Positions 44,112-55,917 of a DNA stretch of 64,000 nucleotides are shown here, in pieces (the first letter of the stretch is position 1; each line of letters opens with the position of its first letter). The stretch spans positions 48,078,593-48,142,592 of the forward strand of contig OX419759.1 of NCBI GenBank assembly GCA_948567375.1, given 5' to 3'. The DNA comes from Lunularia cruciata (taxonomy: Eukaryota > Streptophyta > Marchantiopsida > Lunulariales > Lunulariaceae). Both the position numbers and the translations under genes were made by a program. A model generated the notes under the pieces. The model ran no database searches. It was given only the letters and a program-made list of their open reading frames with translations, and was not told where the DNA came from.

Positions 44112-45194
44112 CTAAATTGTCTCAATAGGCACAGGGCTCACAAGTGTCCAAGTGGTGATGCCTATCAAGTGCATCCTATGCTGCTCTGCCAAGCCAAGGC
44201 TCACAATCCAGGTCAAACAGTTCAGGTCCATAGCCTGTCCTAACACTTGACGCCTGGATACCTCTGACACAGCATGAATAGCGGTAATATTGGTGCAAAA
44301 ACCCATTGCTCGCTCTCTCTCATCAGCGTTGGGCTCCACCAATTGCTGTATCTATGAGTCCCAAACAAGTCTAGGTCCTCCCTCTCGAAAAGCACGAGAG
44401 CTTGGGAAACTCATGAGTGTGGGAAATGCGGCTCTAGGCTGTCCAACTAGGTTCACCACTGCCATAGGTGACCTATCAGCCACTACCACTGTCTGAGACT
44501 GACATCCAACATCCAAGATATCATCAACAAGGATGTGGTCAAGTTGCTGAATCCCATCATAAGCATGATGTAGAACCTCTCTGGGTAAGAGATTTGTCCA
44601 CCAAAGACAAAGACGATGAGCCCGTGATCCCACTTTGGCTGCATCTAACAATACAGCAGGTCCCATCAAAGAATGGACCTAATGTGTACTCGCCACCACT
44701 CTGGTGCAAGAATCACCCAACAAAGGAAAGTTCTCCATAAGGTAAGCTGGAGAAACAGACTGATAAACCTAGAGATGTTGTAGTATCCGTAACATCTCCC
44801 AAAACACACCAGAACGAGGATCCTGAAGACCCAAACCGTGGCCCGCACATGTATGTCCCTGACATGGCCATCCAGAAATCACCAAGTGAATAGGCCCATG
44901 TCTCTCTAGGTCATGAGCCCCCAGTAAGGAAATGTCTCCTGGTAGGGCCTTTTGGTAACCTCTGACTACTGACATTGGTAATAACTCCGAATACCGATAG
45001 GCCAAGTGTGCCACATGATGTAGAGAGACTCGCCTAGCAGTCTCATCTCTCTTTACATACAAGTACCTCTGTACTCGGATACCCGCTTGTAACACCGCAG
45101 CTAGTCCGGTGCTGATCCTACCAAACAACTCCAATAGGCATATCCCCTCTACTAGATATTCCCAAGCAATGAGTGTGGTATCCAGAGGTGTCAA
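44112..45194 (-). pseudogene. C5 cytosine DNA methyltransferase domain in the gypsy polyprotein
   Basis: Would transfer methyl from S-adenosylmethionine to cytosine C5. Motifs in canonical order: I, ICLLELFGRISTGLAAVLQ (45,143-45,087); II region, YLYVKRDETA; IV, VISGWPCQGHTCAGHGLGL with the catalytic Cys codon at 44,862-44,864; VI, AYLMENFPLLGD (ENV is ENF, Glu codon 44,734-44,736); VIII, SRAHRLCLWW (about 44,630-44,604); IX, ADERERAMGF (about 44,327-44,298); X, RRQVLGQAMDLNCLTWI (about 44,255-44,205). The target-recognition stretch lies between VIII and IX. All pieces share one frame, also the protease frame, broken only by stops at 44,769, 44,679, 44,352 and 44,112. It is not the circularly permuted DRM order. 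I cannot assign a DNMT subfamily. Confidence 0.88.
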
Positions 45195-45431
45195 AGCAAT
45201 CGCCTGTGGAGGCTCATCCTCACACTCATCTCTTGATGGTACAAAGACTCCACTCCAAGCCTATTGCACCAACTGATCTGCATGCTGCTGCAATGCCTCC
45301 TTTGAACTCCACAATGGAACAATCCCACTTGTACTCCAAAGCCGAGTGATTTCCTCTGGTACTGGAGTATCCTCTGCATAGGCGTTCCCCTCCAACAAGT
45401 CACCAGGCCAAGTAACTGCACCACTAAAAGC
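45195..45431 (-). pseudogene. protease-methyltransferase linker of copy B
   Basis: Same frame as the protease and the methyltransferase. It reads AFSGAVTWPGDLLEGNAYAE, then WSTSGIVPLWSS and, after one stop, DECEDEPPQAIALTPL. The corresponding linker is kept in copy A (TWSGDLLEGNTHAKDT), so it belongs to the element and not to a later insertion. Confidence 0.7.
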
Positions 45432-45968
45432 TTAAACTAATGCTGCCATGGTCCCGGACTGTAGTGAGCCAAGACTGCCACTACTAGAGCGTACTAGTAG
45501 GTGACATACCCGTCCCTCACCAAACTGCCAACCAGGTCTATAAGAGGCTATCTCCTCCCAATAGTCAATGTTGAAACCCATGGGGTATAACATTGCTCCC
45601 CCAACTAGCACATCATATGACTCAGCTATCGTCGCAATAGCCTGAGCTCTCACCACCGAGCTATCAGTCGGATGACCAGGCTGAACTTGGACAACAAGCT
45701 CCCCACGTGTGATGTAATGTGTCGAACCACCACCTAAAGATGTCTGGATCTGAAATGGACACCTCTCCATATCGGTCTCCCGTAACTCCAAACTGGCAAC
45801 TGCAGCCTTCCCCAACATAAGGGGCTGCACACCAGAGTCTAACAAGACTCTCTGTGGTGTGTAGACCTTCCTTGAAGGTCCCACCAAACAAAAAATCCCC
45901 CCCTGGTTATCCAATAGGACAACACCAGGAGTAAACCGCGCTCTCTCACAGGCCGGTCTAGCTGGCAA
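45432..45968 (-). pseudogene. copy B aspartic protease
   Basis: VLLDSGVQPLMLGKAAVAS, with the active-site DSG codons at about 45,833-45,841, is a normal retropepsin loop. YDVLVGGAMLYPMGFNIDYW at about 45,620-45,560 is the later flap-side motif. The frame stays open for 178 residues and, past one stop, enters the methyltransferase linker in the same frame. The protease would release the methyltransferase or keep it fused to RT; no cleavage site can be predicted. Confidence 0.8.
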
Positions 45969-46384
45969 CTCCTCCAGTCTAGCCGCTGTTGCCTGCCATA
46001 AACCACTGGTGTTGAACGGATCCCATGCTCCTCAACCAAGTTAGCTCCACTACCAACACCTCTGCTCTAGTAGTAGGAACTGAACCATCCCTACTCTCAC
46101 ACAACGTGGCAGCCAACCGGAATACTGGGGCTGGGTCAACTCCCAATGTAAACATATCACTGGCCGAAAACAAAGGACGCCGCATAATCAGCTGAGCCGC
46201 CCCCAACATCATGCTAGACGCAGTCTCTGTAGTAGTAGGTGGCTGACTAGCAGGTAGTCCATCATGCACTCCATCACCACCTACCACATGCACTGGGACG
46301 TCTAGGAACCATGGATGTCATCTGCAATGCCTTAGATAGCATGAAAGACTAGGGAAGTCTGACCTGTCTCCCAACCTCTCCTCT

Positions 46385-46905
46385 CTATGGGTCCAACTCC
46401 ACTGATGCTCCTCTAGGCTCTGGAGCACGTACTGCATTCCTAGTCACTGCTGTAGATGCATCCACCTGTGCTGCTCCGCACATGAAGTCCAAAGCATCTC
46501 TATCACCAGCATATGAGGTGGAAGCCTCAGCACCCAAATCTGATCTCCTCTGAGCAATAGCCATACTAACCAATCTCTGCTCCAACGGCTCAATCCGAGT
46601 AGCCATAGCTGTGTTAGAAGTAAGGGCAGGTACTGCACCCCTACTAGGTGTAGATCCTCTACCACCACCTCTACCACCTCGTCCTCCATGAACAGGAGCT
46701 CCTCTACTACCAGCCATAGCAGCCCTACCACTTCGTAACTCCGGGTGTAGGTCAAAACACCGATCACTAGTGTGACCAAATCTGTGGCAATGCTCCCACT
46801 GCCTCTGTGTTGGCTGTGATGCACCAGAGGTATCAGGTCCGCTGCCCTGAGTTCACTCTCTCCTATGGTGAGGTCCACTACAAGTCCAACAAGCAACACC
46901 ACCAC
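46385..46905 (-). pseudogene. copy B nucleocapsid with two damaged zinc knuckles
   Basis: First knuckle at about 46,880-46,850: CWTCSGPHHRRE, then a stop where copy A has Cys. Second at 46,757-46,798: WEHCHRFGHTSDRC, where copy A has CEHCHRFRHTSDRC, so the first Cys is Trp here. After them comes a Gly/Arg-rich RNA-binding-type region (GGRGGRGGGRG) and the stretch ATRIEPLEQRLVSMAIAQRR. Each knuckle is broken once in this copy. Confidence 0.8.
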
Positions 46906-47360
46906 TCACTGGCTGTTGCTGACCCGAAAATGAGGGTAAGGGTCTAACTCCACTAGGCCCTCCACTCGCTCCATAAGATCTGGGCTGTCCACCCTGTCCT
47001 CAAAAACCAACTGGGCGTGGTGCACTCTGCTGCACTCTAGAAGAAGTCACAACCGTGGATGAGGTCTCCCTACCAAATCCAGATGTCATCACTCTCTCCT
47101 CCACCATGTTGAGCTCAATATGCTCAGCCAAACCAAAGACTACTGCCAAAGTGGGCAAAGTAGCCTGCAACAACGTAGCATCACTAACTCTACTTCGCAA
47201 CTCCTTGTCCAGTATCCCATACCAAAACTGAAACCCTGGCCTCAGTAACTCCCTAAGTGAAACTGATCAGCCGCCTCATGCAAGTGTATGCCTTACGTAG
47301 GCTCTCTCCAGCCTTCCGCTGGAACTCTTGCAAGCTCCTCAGCTTGTCAGTCCGCACTCC

Positions 47361-48080
47361 CTAGTAGTTCTGCCTCAAACGTGGAAAGAACTCCACCATG
47401 GGGTTAAACCCCGATACCACACCACCTCCTGCAGCGGTACCTCCACTCGTAGTAGCACTATCTCCAGCTAGTGCACCTCCACTAGCTCCACGAACACTAC
47501 TTGAGCTAGAACTTGTAGGTACAGCCAATCTACTCTTGGCCACCGAGCCTGAAGTGATGGAGACATAGTGTGGAGACCAAAACTGTCTCCATAACTCAAT
47601 CTCCTCCAAATGAGCTCTCCTAAACTCATGGTAGTCATCCATTGGCGGACCCTCTAAATGCTGAAACAACCCCTTCCATGCCATGAAGGGTGTGAACAAA
47701 GTCGGGTTCCGCATCTGTTGCAGATCACACCAACAGTCAAACTCCTAGATGAAGTCATCCAACTCAATGGTACCCACTGTACCTGAGTAACGCCTAGGGC
47801 CTTTGGAGGCCCCATAAATCTCGTCCACGTCCCACAACAACGATGTCGACATACCAAGTGCACTCTCAACTGAATCAGCTCCTATGTCAAACTCCAACTC
47901 AGAGTCAATCTCCTCCCTCATTGGGACCTGAGATACAGGCTGATACCGAGCACCACTCCAAGTAAACCCACTGCGTACTATAGAGCTAACTCTTCTGGAA
48001 TCTCCAAAGAACTCCGTTGTGACCAAGTAACCACAATAGCAAACCCGAACCACCAACTGCAACCGCAAGTACCCCACCAA
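47361..48080 (-). pseudogene. copy B gag capsid domain
   Basis: Segments 48,080-47,745 and 47,714-47,361 flank a single stop. They contain GTVGTIELDDFI, FTPFMAWKGLFQHLEGPPMD and DYHEFRRAHLEEIELWRQFW, the gag core, followed by a Ser/Gly-rich linker. Copy A at 52,590-52,258 retains the same region without that stop (GTIELDDFIQEF). A probable start is within 48,080-47,950, but no ATG is decisive. Confidence 0.75.
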
Positions 48081-48420
48081 GTGCCAACACCACCACGTGC
48101 CAACACCAAATAAACACCACCCACTAATGTAACTCTACCAAGATAACTACACTAGGGGAAAGGGCAACTTGTAACCTACCATCATAACACGCACTCTCAT
48201 GGTCTGCATGTCATCACTTCTTGCCTCACCGGAGAGAAACAAAGGTAGTCTGATTGGTCATCACTCCAGCCTCACCATCGAGAGAGCACACCAGAGCACC
48301 AACGCTCAAAAGTCAAGGCACCTCACACAAACGTGGTGCACAAACAGGAAGTAGAGAATGGAGGGGGTCCAATCACAAGAAATCTAAACAAAAACCCTCC
48401 ATCTCATAACACAACACGGG

Positions 48421-48436
48421 ACTGACTCTGCCACCA
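48421..48436 (-). other. copy B primer binding site
   Basis: Minus-strand TGGTGGCAGAGTCAGT lies two bases from the LTR end. Plant initiator-tRNA-Met sites read TGGTATCAGAGC, so 10 of the first 12 bases agree. Copy A has the equivalent at 53,100-53,115 (TGGTGGCAAAGTCAGT). Confidence 0.65.
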
Positions 48437-48438
48437 TT

Positions 48439-49816
48439 TGGCATTTGACATAAGAGCAGTTCGTATCTAAGTCCTAAGCTACCAGGATCACCAAGAATGG
48501 GATCAAACTGCCTCTCCTAGCCAAAGCTACATGTGTATAGATAACAATGGCACACTCACTATGACAAAAAGTGAGGGTGGACCAGTTGGCTAGGGCACCA
48601 CTCTAGGAACAAGAGATCTAGGGGTCAAACCCTGTTGCGCACAATCTAGCAGGAAAGGCAGATTTTGCCAACCAATGACCAAGATCTACTCTAAACTAGC
48701 TAGCCTCACGCCAGCAAGCTAGCTTGCTGGCCCTTTTAGGCCTTCGTAGCCTCTCATAGCCCATAGCCCTTTGCCTCGAAGCCTCTAAACACCAAAATTT
48801 AGCCAAATGAGGCCTTTCTTGTTGCCACTTTGAACCTCCTCCAAAATTGGCAAAACTTCTCCAAATCTGTAAAACTCCTCCAAACTAGCAAAACTCCTCC
48901 AAATCTGGCCAAATAGCAAAAAATCCTCCAATTCTGGCCAAAATTTGACATAAATCTGATGTAAACCCTAAAGATGGTTGTCCGCCAAATCCTTTGCTAA
49001 CTTTCCACTCGAGCCAAATTGACAAAACAGGTTTTTCCAAATCACAATTTCATGAGAAGAGCTTCCCAACTCCACCTTCAATTTGACTTTCTGAGCCCAA
49101 CTCACATCAAATTGGTCTTGCCTTCACCTCTTGAGCTCAAAATCACAACACTCCTCAAAAATTGCTCCTTCTTTGCTCAAAATTTGGCCAGCGCTTCCGC
49201 ACACCATCTGCCTAACTGCCAAATCTGCATCAACTAAACAAGTTTTTGCACACTCGAGAAACACAGAACTTGAATTGAGCTACCACGGTCCACCGAGCTT
49301 GGAGATACCACCAACACTCAAAGTTCTGCACCCGATTTCCCCTTGACTTCACTTCTATGATGTAATCAGATTGCTTAACACTCTCAACTCAACTCAACTC
49401 AACTCAGATCAATACTTGATCTGTCACTCTATAAATTGCCAACAACTGTGCATTGATTACAGTCAAGCCACACCCACTCACGCATAGAGAATCCAGGTGA
49501 CGCTCGCCGGCCTCTGTCCACCGTAGCCAGGAACTCGAAGGCTCAACATCAGAGAAGTGAGCTCTCTGGAGCTCACTTCAAAACTATACCCCCTTGACTT
49601 GAGCTAGCATTGAAACCCTAACGGTCCCGCTGATGGCACACTCAACGGTGCGAACGGTGCAAAGTGACGGTGGGCCCCACCGTGAAGTCAGTATCCCGAA
49701 CACCAAATCTGACCGTTGGAAAGTAGTCTCTGAGATACTACTAAAATAACTCTAACTACTATTACTGGAACTCCAATGTCCAAGCATCTAGATGTGGCAC
49801 TACAAATGGCGTGACA
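48439..49816 (-). repeat. copy B 5' LTR
   Basis: In element orientation it starts TGTCACGCCATTTGTAGTGC and ends TGTCAAATGCCA just before the PBS. Copy A has a shorter version (53,118-54,051) with the same two ends. Length 1,378 bp against 934 bp in A. Confidence 0.7.
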
Positions 49817-50774
49817 CCCAACCCACTCTTCTCAAATACCTCCGATGGTAATTCTAAAGACATCTACACTCCTATGTCATCTACTTCTGGTTTCATTATT
49901 ATCAATTCCTTTGGTAATTCTATTATATCATCATCAAGAATTATAATTGAAAACATGGGTACATTATCTACACCTTCAATTTGTAACTCACTTTCCCATA
50001 ATTACTCATGTAACTGACCCAAAGACACTTACAGTCTGATCCTCCACTTCGGGTTCATTCACTGCTGTTATTTCTCTTCTAATTCTATCTTATCTTCAAT
50101 CAGAATTGAAATTGAAGTCATGGGTATCCTAACTATCTTCTTTCCCTACTCTACTTCCTCTAATCCCCCCGGCAAAACACCCAAAATCACCTTCATTGCA
50201 CTCCGAGGTCCAACTACCTCGGGTTGAATCATATTTGTCTTGAGGCAAAGTCTTAAGACCCAAAGTCATGTAAACCCAAAGTCCAAAGTTTGAAGTCCAA
50301 AGTCTGAAGACACCAACCCAAAGAACCTCAACCCGAAGTCCTTCAACTACTTTGTATATCTACTCCCAAAACTTCAAATGCTTGTAACTTTTTTTATAGA
50401 CCTTCAAACTCTTCAATTTTGATAGCAATGGAAAGCCTTGAACAAGATGCTTCCAATGCAATATAGCATGTGTGATTTGGAGCATTTTTTAATGAGATAC
50501 AGCCCTTGCAATAATCCTGACCTGTAACCTCCATTTCAATGCAAAGAAACCTTCCTTCAGCGTTTGGTCGGAGTTTTTCCCTCCTCTGACATGAACTAAG
50601 CTTCTTTGGGTTTGATCCAATCCGAGTCCTTCTTCCTCCAATACAAAGTCAACATCCTCAGGCCTTATCAAAACATAGGTTTCCCCTCATTTCTTCTCTA
50701 TTTGGTTTCAATTTGGTTTAAGCAAGGCACTTCTTCTTTAAAACTTGTCGAAAATGAAAAATGTGGGTACCACA
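49817..50774 (-). mobile_element. R1 short-form element, right part
   Basis: Continuation of 39,415-40,490 after the gypsy copy B insertion. It ends tgggtaccaca at 50,774, the R1 left terminus in reverse orientation, followed by tcttt (50,775-50,779), the second half of the target duplication. Coding remnants of the R1 C-terminal tail region are present near 49,830-50,000 on the minus strand. Confidence 0.9.
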
Positions 50775-53700
50775 TCTTTACTCCCACAAAGCGTGGTAGC
50801 CAATTGGAACACTAGAGTTGGGTCAACTCCTAATGTAAACATGTCACTTGCTGAAAACAAAGGGCAACGCATAATCAGCTGAGCCTCCCCCAATATCGTG
50901 CTAGACTCAGTATGTGTAGTAGCATGTGGCTGACAATTAGGTAGTCCATCATGCACTCCATAACCACCTACCACACCTGCACTATGATGTCTAGGAGCCA
51001 TGGATGTTGTCTACAATGCCTCAGATAGTGTGAAAGACTAGGGAAGTCTGACATTTTTCCCAACCTCTCCTCTCTGTGGGTCCAACTCCACTGATGCTTC
51101 TCTAGGCTCTGGAGCATGTACTACACTCCTAGTTACTACTACATATGCATCCATCTGAGTTGCTCCACACATGAAGTCCAAAGCATCTCTATCACCAGCA
51201 TGTGAGTGATGCACAACACCCGAATTTGATCTCCTCTGAGCAATCGCCATACTAACCAATCTTTGCTCCAGCTGCTCAATCCAAGTAGCCATAGTTGTAT
51301 CAGAATTAAGGGTAGATATTGCACCCCTACTAGGTGTAGATCCTCTACCACCACCTCTACCACCTTGTCCTCCATGAACAGGAGCTCCTTTACTACCTCT
51401 ACTGCCATAGCAACCCTACCACTCCGTAACTCCGAGTGTAGGTCAAAGCACCGATCACTAGTGTGACGAAATCTGTGGCAATGCTCACACTGCCTCTATG
51501 CTGGCTGTGATGCATCCAAGGTATTAGGTCCACTGCCTTGAGTACACTCTCTCCGATGGTGAGATCCACCACAAGTCCAGCAAGCAACACCACTACTCAC
51601 TTGCTGCTACCGACCCAAAAATGAAGGTAAGGGTCTAACTCTACTAGGCCCTCCACTCACTCCATAGGATTTAGGCTGTCCACTCTATCCTCAAAAACCA
51701 ATTGGGCATGGTGCACTCTGCTGCACTCTAGAAGAAGTAACAGTTGTGATGAGATCTCCCTACCAAATCCAGATGTCACCACTCTCTCCTCCACCATGTT
51801 AAGCTCAATATGCTCAACCAAACCAAAGACCACTACTAAAGTAGGCGTAGTAGCCTATAACAACGTAGCATCACAAACTCTACATTGCAACTCCTTGTCC
51901 AATATCCTATACCAAAACTGAACTGCCTGGGCCTCAGTAACTCCCTGAGTGAAACTGATCAGCCGCCTCATTCAAGTGTATGCTTCAAGTAGGCTCTCTC
52001 CTGCCTTCTACTAGAACTCCTGCAAGCTCCTTAGCTTGTCAGTCGGCACTCTCTGGTAGTTCTACCTCAAACACAAGAAGAACTCCACCATGGGGTTCAA
52101 CCCCGACACCTCCACTCGTGGTAACACTATCTCCAACGAGTGCACCTCTACTAGCTCCACCAACACTACTCGAGCTAGATCTCATAAGTATAGCCAATCT
52201 ACTCTTGGCTACCAAACCTAAAGTGATAGAGATATAGTTTAGAGACCAATACTATCTTCATAACTCAATCTTCTCCAAATAAGCTCTCTTGAACTCATGG
52301 TAGTCATCCATTGGTGGACCCTCCAAATGTTGAAACAACCCTTTCCATGCCATGAAGGGTGTGAACAAAGTCAGGTTCCGCATCTGATGTAGATCACACC
52401 AGCTATGAAACTCTTGGATGAAATCATCCAACTCAATGGTACCCATTGTACCAGAGTAACACCTAAGGCCTTTGGAGGCCCCATAAATCTTTTCCATGTC
52501 CCACAACAACGGTGCAAACACGATAAGTGCACTCTCAACTAGATCAACTCTTGTGTCAAACTCCAACTCAGAGTCAATCTCCTCCCTCACTGGGACCTGA
52601 GATACAAGGTGATATCAAGCACCACTCTGAGTAAACCCACTGTGCACTATAGAGCTATCTCTTTTGGAATCCCCAAAGAACAAAGTAACTGCAACCACAA
52701 CCGCAAACTAAAGCAAGTACCCCACCAAGTGCCAACACTAACCAAGTGCCACCAAGTGCCAACACCAACCAAGCACCACCAAGTGCCAAAACTAACGGAA
52801 CATTGTCCACTAATGTAACTCTAACCGAGACAACTACACTAGGAGCAAGGGCAACTTGTAACGTACAAACCCTAAATGTATTCTCATGGTTTGTAGGTCA
52901 TCACTTCCTACCTCACTGGAGAGAAACAAAGATAATGTGACTGTTCATCAATCTAGCCTCACTATCGAGAGCACACCAGAGCACAAATGCTCAAAATTCA
53001 GGGCACCTCATACAAACACGATGCATAAATATGAAGTAAGGAATGGAGGAGGTCCAATCCCAAGAATGCTAAACACTCCATCTCATAAATAAACACAAGA
53101 CTGACTTTGCCACCATTTGGCATTTGACATAATTGGAGTACCAATCTCCTTCTTGAGCTACAAGGATCACCGAGGATTGGATTCAAGTTTTTTTTGCCAA
53201 AATCTAATGTAACTCTTTCACAAAATCTTATGTAAATCTGATATAAAATCTAACATAAAGCCCTAAAAATGGCTGACCACTAAACCCTCAACTAACTCTT
53301 CACTCGAGCCAAATTGGAAAAATAGGTTTTGTCTAATCTTCAATTTGTGAGGATCTGCTCCCAACTCCACCTTCAATTTTAGTTTCTAAGCTCAACTTGT
53401 AACAAATTGATCCTAAGCTCAAAATCACAACTACCGCTTGCAAATTGCTTCTTCCATGGCTCCAAATTTTTCCAACACTTCCGCACACACTCTCTCTCAA
53501 GGAAATATGAACTACTCAATCGAGACACCAAGATCCATCAAGCTTGGAGATACCACCAACACTCGCAGTTCTTGCACCCAATTTCCCCCTAACTCACTTC
53601 TTTGATATAATTAGATTGTTTAACTTGAATCAATTGAACTCAGATCAATACTTGATCTGATATTCAACAACTTGCAAACAACTGGGCACTGATCATAGTG

Positions 53701-54051
53701 AAGCCACATCCACTCTAGCTAAGAGACTCCATGTGACACTTGCCGGCTTTATGTCCATTCTAGCCAAGAACTCGAGGGCTCAACATTAGAGAAGTGAGCT
53801 CTCTAGAGCTGCACTTCCAGGGTATACCCTTGATTTCAACCTAGGTCTCATCCCAATGGTCCCACTAATGGCACACTTGATGGTGCGGACGGTGCAAGTG
53901 ACGGTGGGCCTTGCCATGAAGTCAACACCCTAAATCTAAAATTTGACCATCAAAAAGTAGTCTATGAGTAATTGCAAAAATGTCTCTAACTACTATCATT
54001 GGAACTCCAATGTCCAAGCAATCTAGATATGACACTACAAATGATGTGACA
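50775..54051 (-). mobile_element. gypsy copy A, right part: 5' LTR, PBS, gag, knuckles
   Basis: Parallels copy B from 46,090 to 49,816. Gag pieces lie at 52,590-52,258 (GTIELDDFIQEFHSW, FTPFMAWKGLFQHLEG). Both knuckles are intact at the residue level: CWTCGGSHHRREC (51,544-51,582) and CEHCHRFRHTSDRC (51,448-51,489). The LTR is 53,118-54,051. At 54,052 the sequence changes to G1-type gag, so A sits in, or is fused to, that gypsy. Confidence 0.85.
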
Positions 54052-54992
54052 TCTCCTTGTTTGAGAAAGGTAACCTCACTCATCAATCTCTCATAACTCT
54101 CATTTGGAAGAAAGTTCTCAATGAGTGCTAAAGTCAAACTCTCCTAAGACTTTTCTTGCCCATCTCTCTTTTCTCTCTTTTGGTATTCTGACTCATATTA
54201 TGTAAGTGTTGCATCCTCAATGAAATCTTGTAATAATAAGGCCCTCTCATTCTTCCTTATCTTAGTGTTTCTTATGCAAGCTCTCTTGAAGTCTCTCACA
54301 AAGGCCTCCACATCTTCTCCATCCTTGCCAAAGAAAACCAAAAATTTCTCTATCTTAACCACTCACTATCTTTCTTTTCTCTCAATTAATTTCTTTTTCT
54401 CTTTTCTTTTCTCTCACTCTATAACTAATAGAGTATGTACATGACTAACACCATTTGAGAGTAATCTACCCTAGGGAACAAAAAAGGTTCAGGTTGCTCC
54501 AAGATTTCTATAGCAACATCAAATCCTAGAGTGCATATTAATCAAACTCTCATGGATAGTTTATCCATAAGTTGAAATATTATCTCCATCACTAATCTTC
54601 AGAAAAAGTTGATGAAGGTGGTAGTATTTTTGTAGTTGTACTTAGACTCTCTCCAAGAGCCTTCACCAAAGTCTCCAAAAGTACTTTTGCTCCACTACAC
54701 TCATGTACTTTTAGAAGTCCTTCCACTCCGCAAACCTCACACAACTCCTTAGTCTTAGATCTTATCCCTCCTAATCTTGGTGAAAAAGGTCCAAAATGCA
54801 AACCCAAGTCAAGTAATCATCTCCTTTCTCAATCTCTTGGTCTCAAAGATCAATGGGCATGAACTTGCCTTATGTCCTTTCTCTCTACGTAGAAAGCACT
54901 TAGACTCACTATTTCCTCAAAGTGGTGTTGGTTTTTGGATCCTCTCAACACTTTCTTCAAATTCTATTCTAAACCCTAAAGTTCTCTCCAAG
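54052..54992 (-). pseudogene. G1-type gypsy copy C: gag start and leader
   Basis: Parallels 34,365-35,310 of G1. Gag fragment ENFLPNESYERLMSEVTFLK at 54,120-54,063, leader ORF 54,807-54,592 (ELCEVCGVEGLLKVHECSG). It is interrupted at 54,997 by an R1 insertion and resumes at 58,779, then reaches its 5' LTR at 58,870. Confidence 0.85.
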
Positions 54993-55917
54993 TGAGCAGT
55001 GGTACCCACAGTTTTCATTTTGGACGAGTTTTGAAGAAGAAGTGCCTTGCTGAAACCAAATTGAAACCAAATAGAGAAAAAATGAGAGGAAATTTGTATC
55101 TTGATCAAGCTAGAGGAAGTTGACTTTGTGTCAGATGAAGACGGACTCAGCCAGGATTGAAAGAGGACAGACCTAAAAGAGGAATGGAAGTTACAGGTTG
55201 AGATTCTTGCAGGAGCTATATCTCAATGTTCACAAGTCCAAATCAAGCGTGCTATATCTCGTTAGAAGCGACTCGTCTAGGGCTTTCCGTTGTCACCAAA
55301 ATCGCAAAGTTTAGAGGTTTGTAGAAGAAGAAACAAGTATTTGAAGTTTTAGGAGTAACTATACAAAGTAGTTTAGTGTCATCAGACTTCGGTCATTGGA
55401 CTTTGGTTTTCGGACTTCGGACTTCGGACTTTAGGTGTACACAACTTTGGGTTAAAAGCTTCTTTGCTCAAGACAAAGATGAATGTATCTGAGATAGTCG
55501 GACCTTGGAGTGCAACGAAGATGACTACGGGAATCTTACCAGAGGCATTAGAGAGAGTTAGGATAAATAAAGAATAGATAGTTAAAATACCCATGACTTC
55601 AATTTCAGTTCCAATTGAAGATGGAACAGGAATTGAAGGAGAAGTAGCAGTAGTAAATAAACCCGAAGTGCAAGATCAAACCGTATGGGTCTTTGGGTCA
55701 GTAACATGAGAGATTGTGGGAATGTGGGTTACAAATTGAAGGCGTAGATAGTGTACCCATGCTTTCAATTACAATTTGTGATGAGGATATAGTAGAATTA
55801 GCAAAGAAATTGATTGTAATTAGACCCGATGTCGCAAAAGTAGGAATACAAGTGTCATTGGACTTGAGGATTGACATATTAGAGAAGAGTGGGTCAAGAG
55901 ATAAGAATGTAGATGGA

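Larger units (their letters stand above)
40491..49816 (-). mobile_element. gypsy copy B carrying a DNA methyltransferase and a PHD finger
   Basis: A 9.3-kb minus-strand element inserted into the R1 element above: the R1 reading stops at tctccca (40,490) and resumes at cccaacccactc (49,817), where an uninterrupted R1 copy reads tctcccgacccactc (about 56,881). The 4-bp ccca occurs on both sides, a probable target duplication. Order on the minus strand: LTR, PBS, gag with two knuckles, protease, C5-methyltransferase, RT, RNase H, integrase, PHD finger, purine tract. Integrase after RNase H makes it Ty3/gypsy. It has no clear second LTR; the left 105 bp (40,491-40,595) does not align with the right LTR by eye. 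Confidence 0.9.

Noticed and set aside
44112-45194. Host chromomethylase or DNMT1 gene fragment
   Set aside because: The domain is in frame with a retroviral-type protease, the linker and motif I recur in a second element copy, and no introns, BAH or chromodomain are seen.
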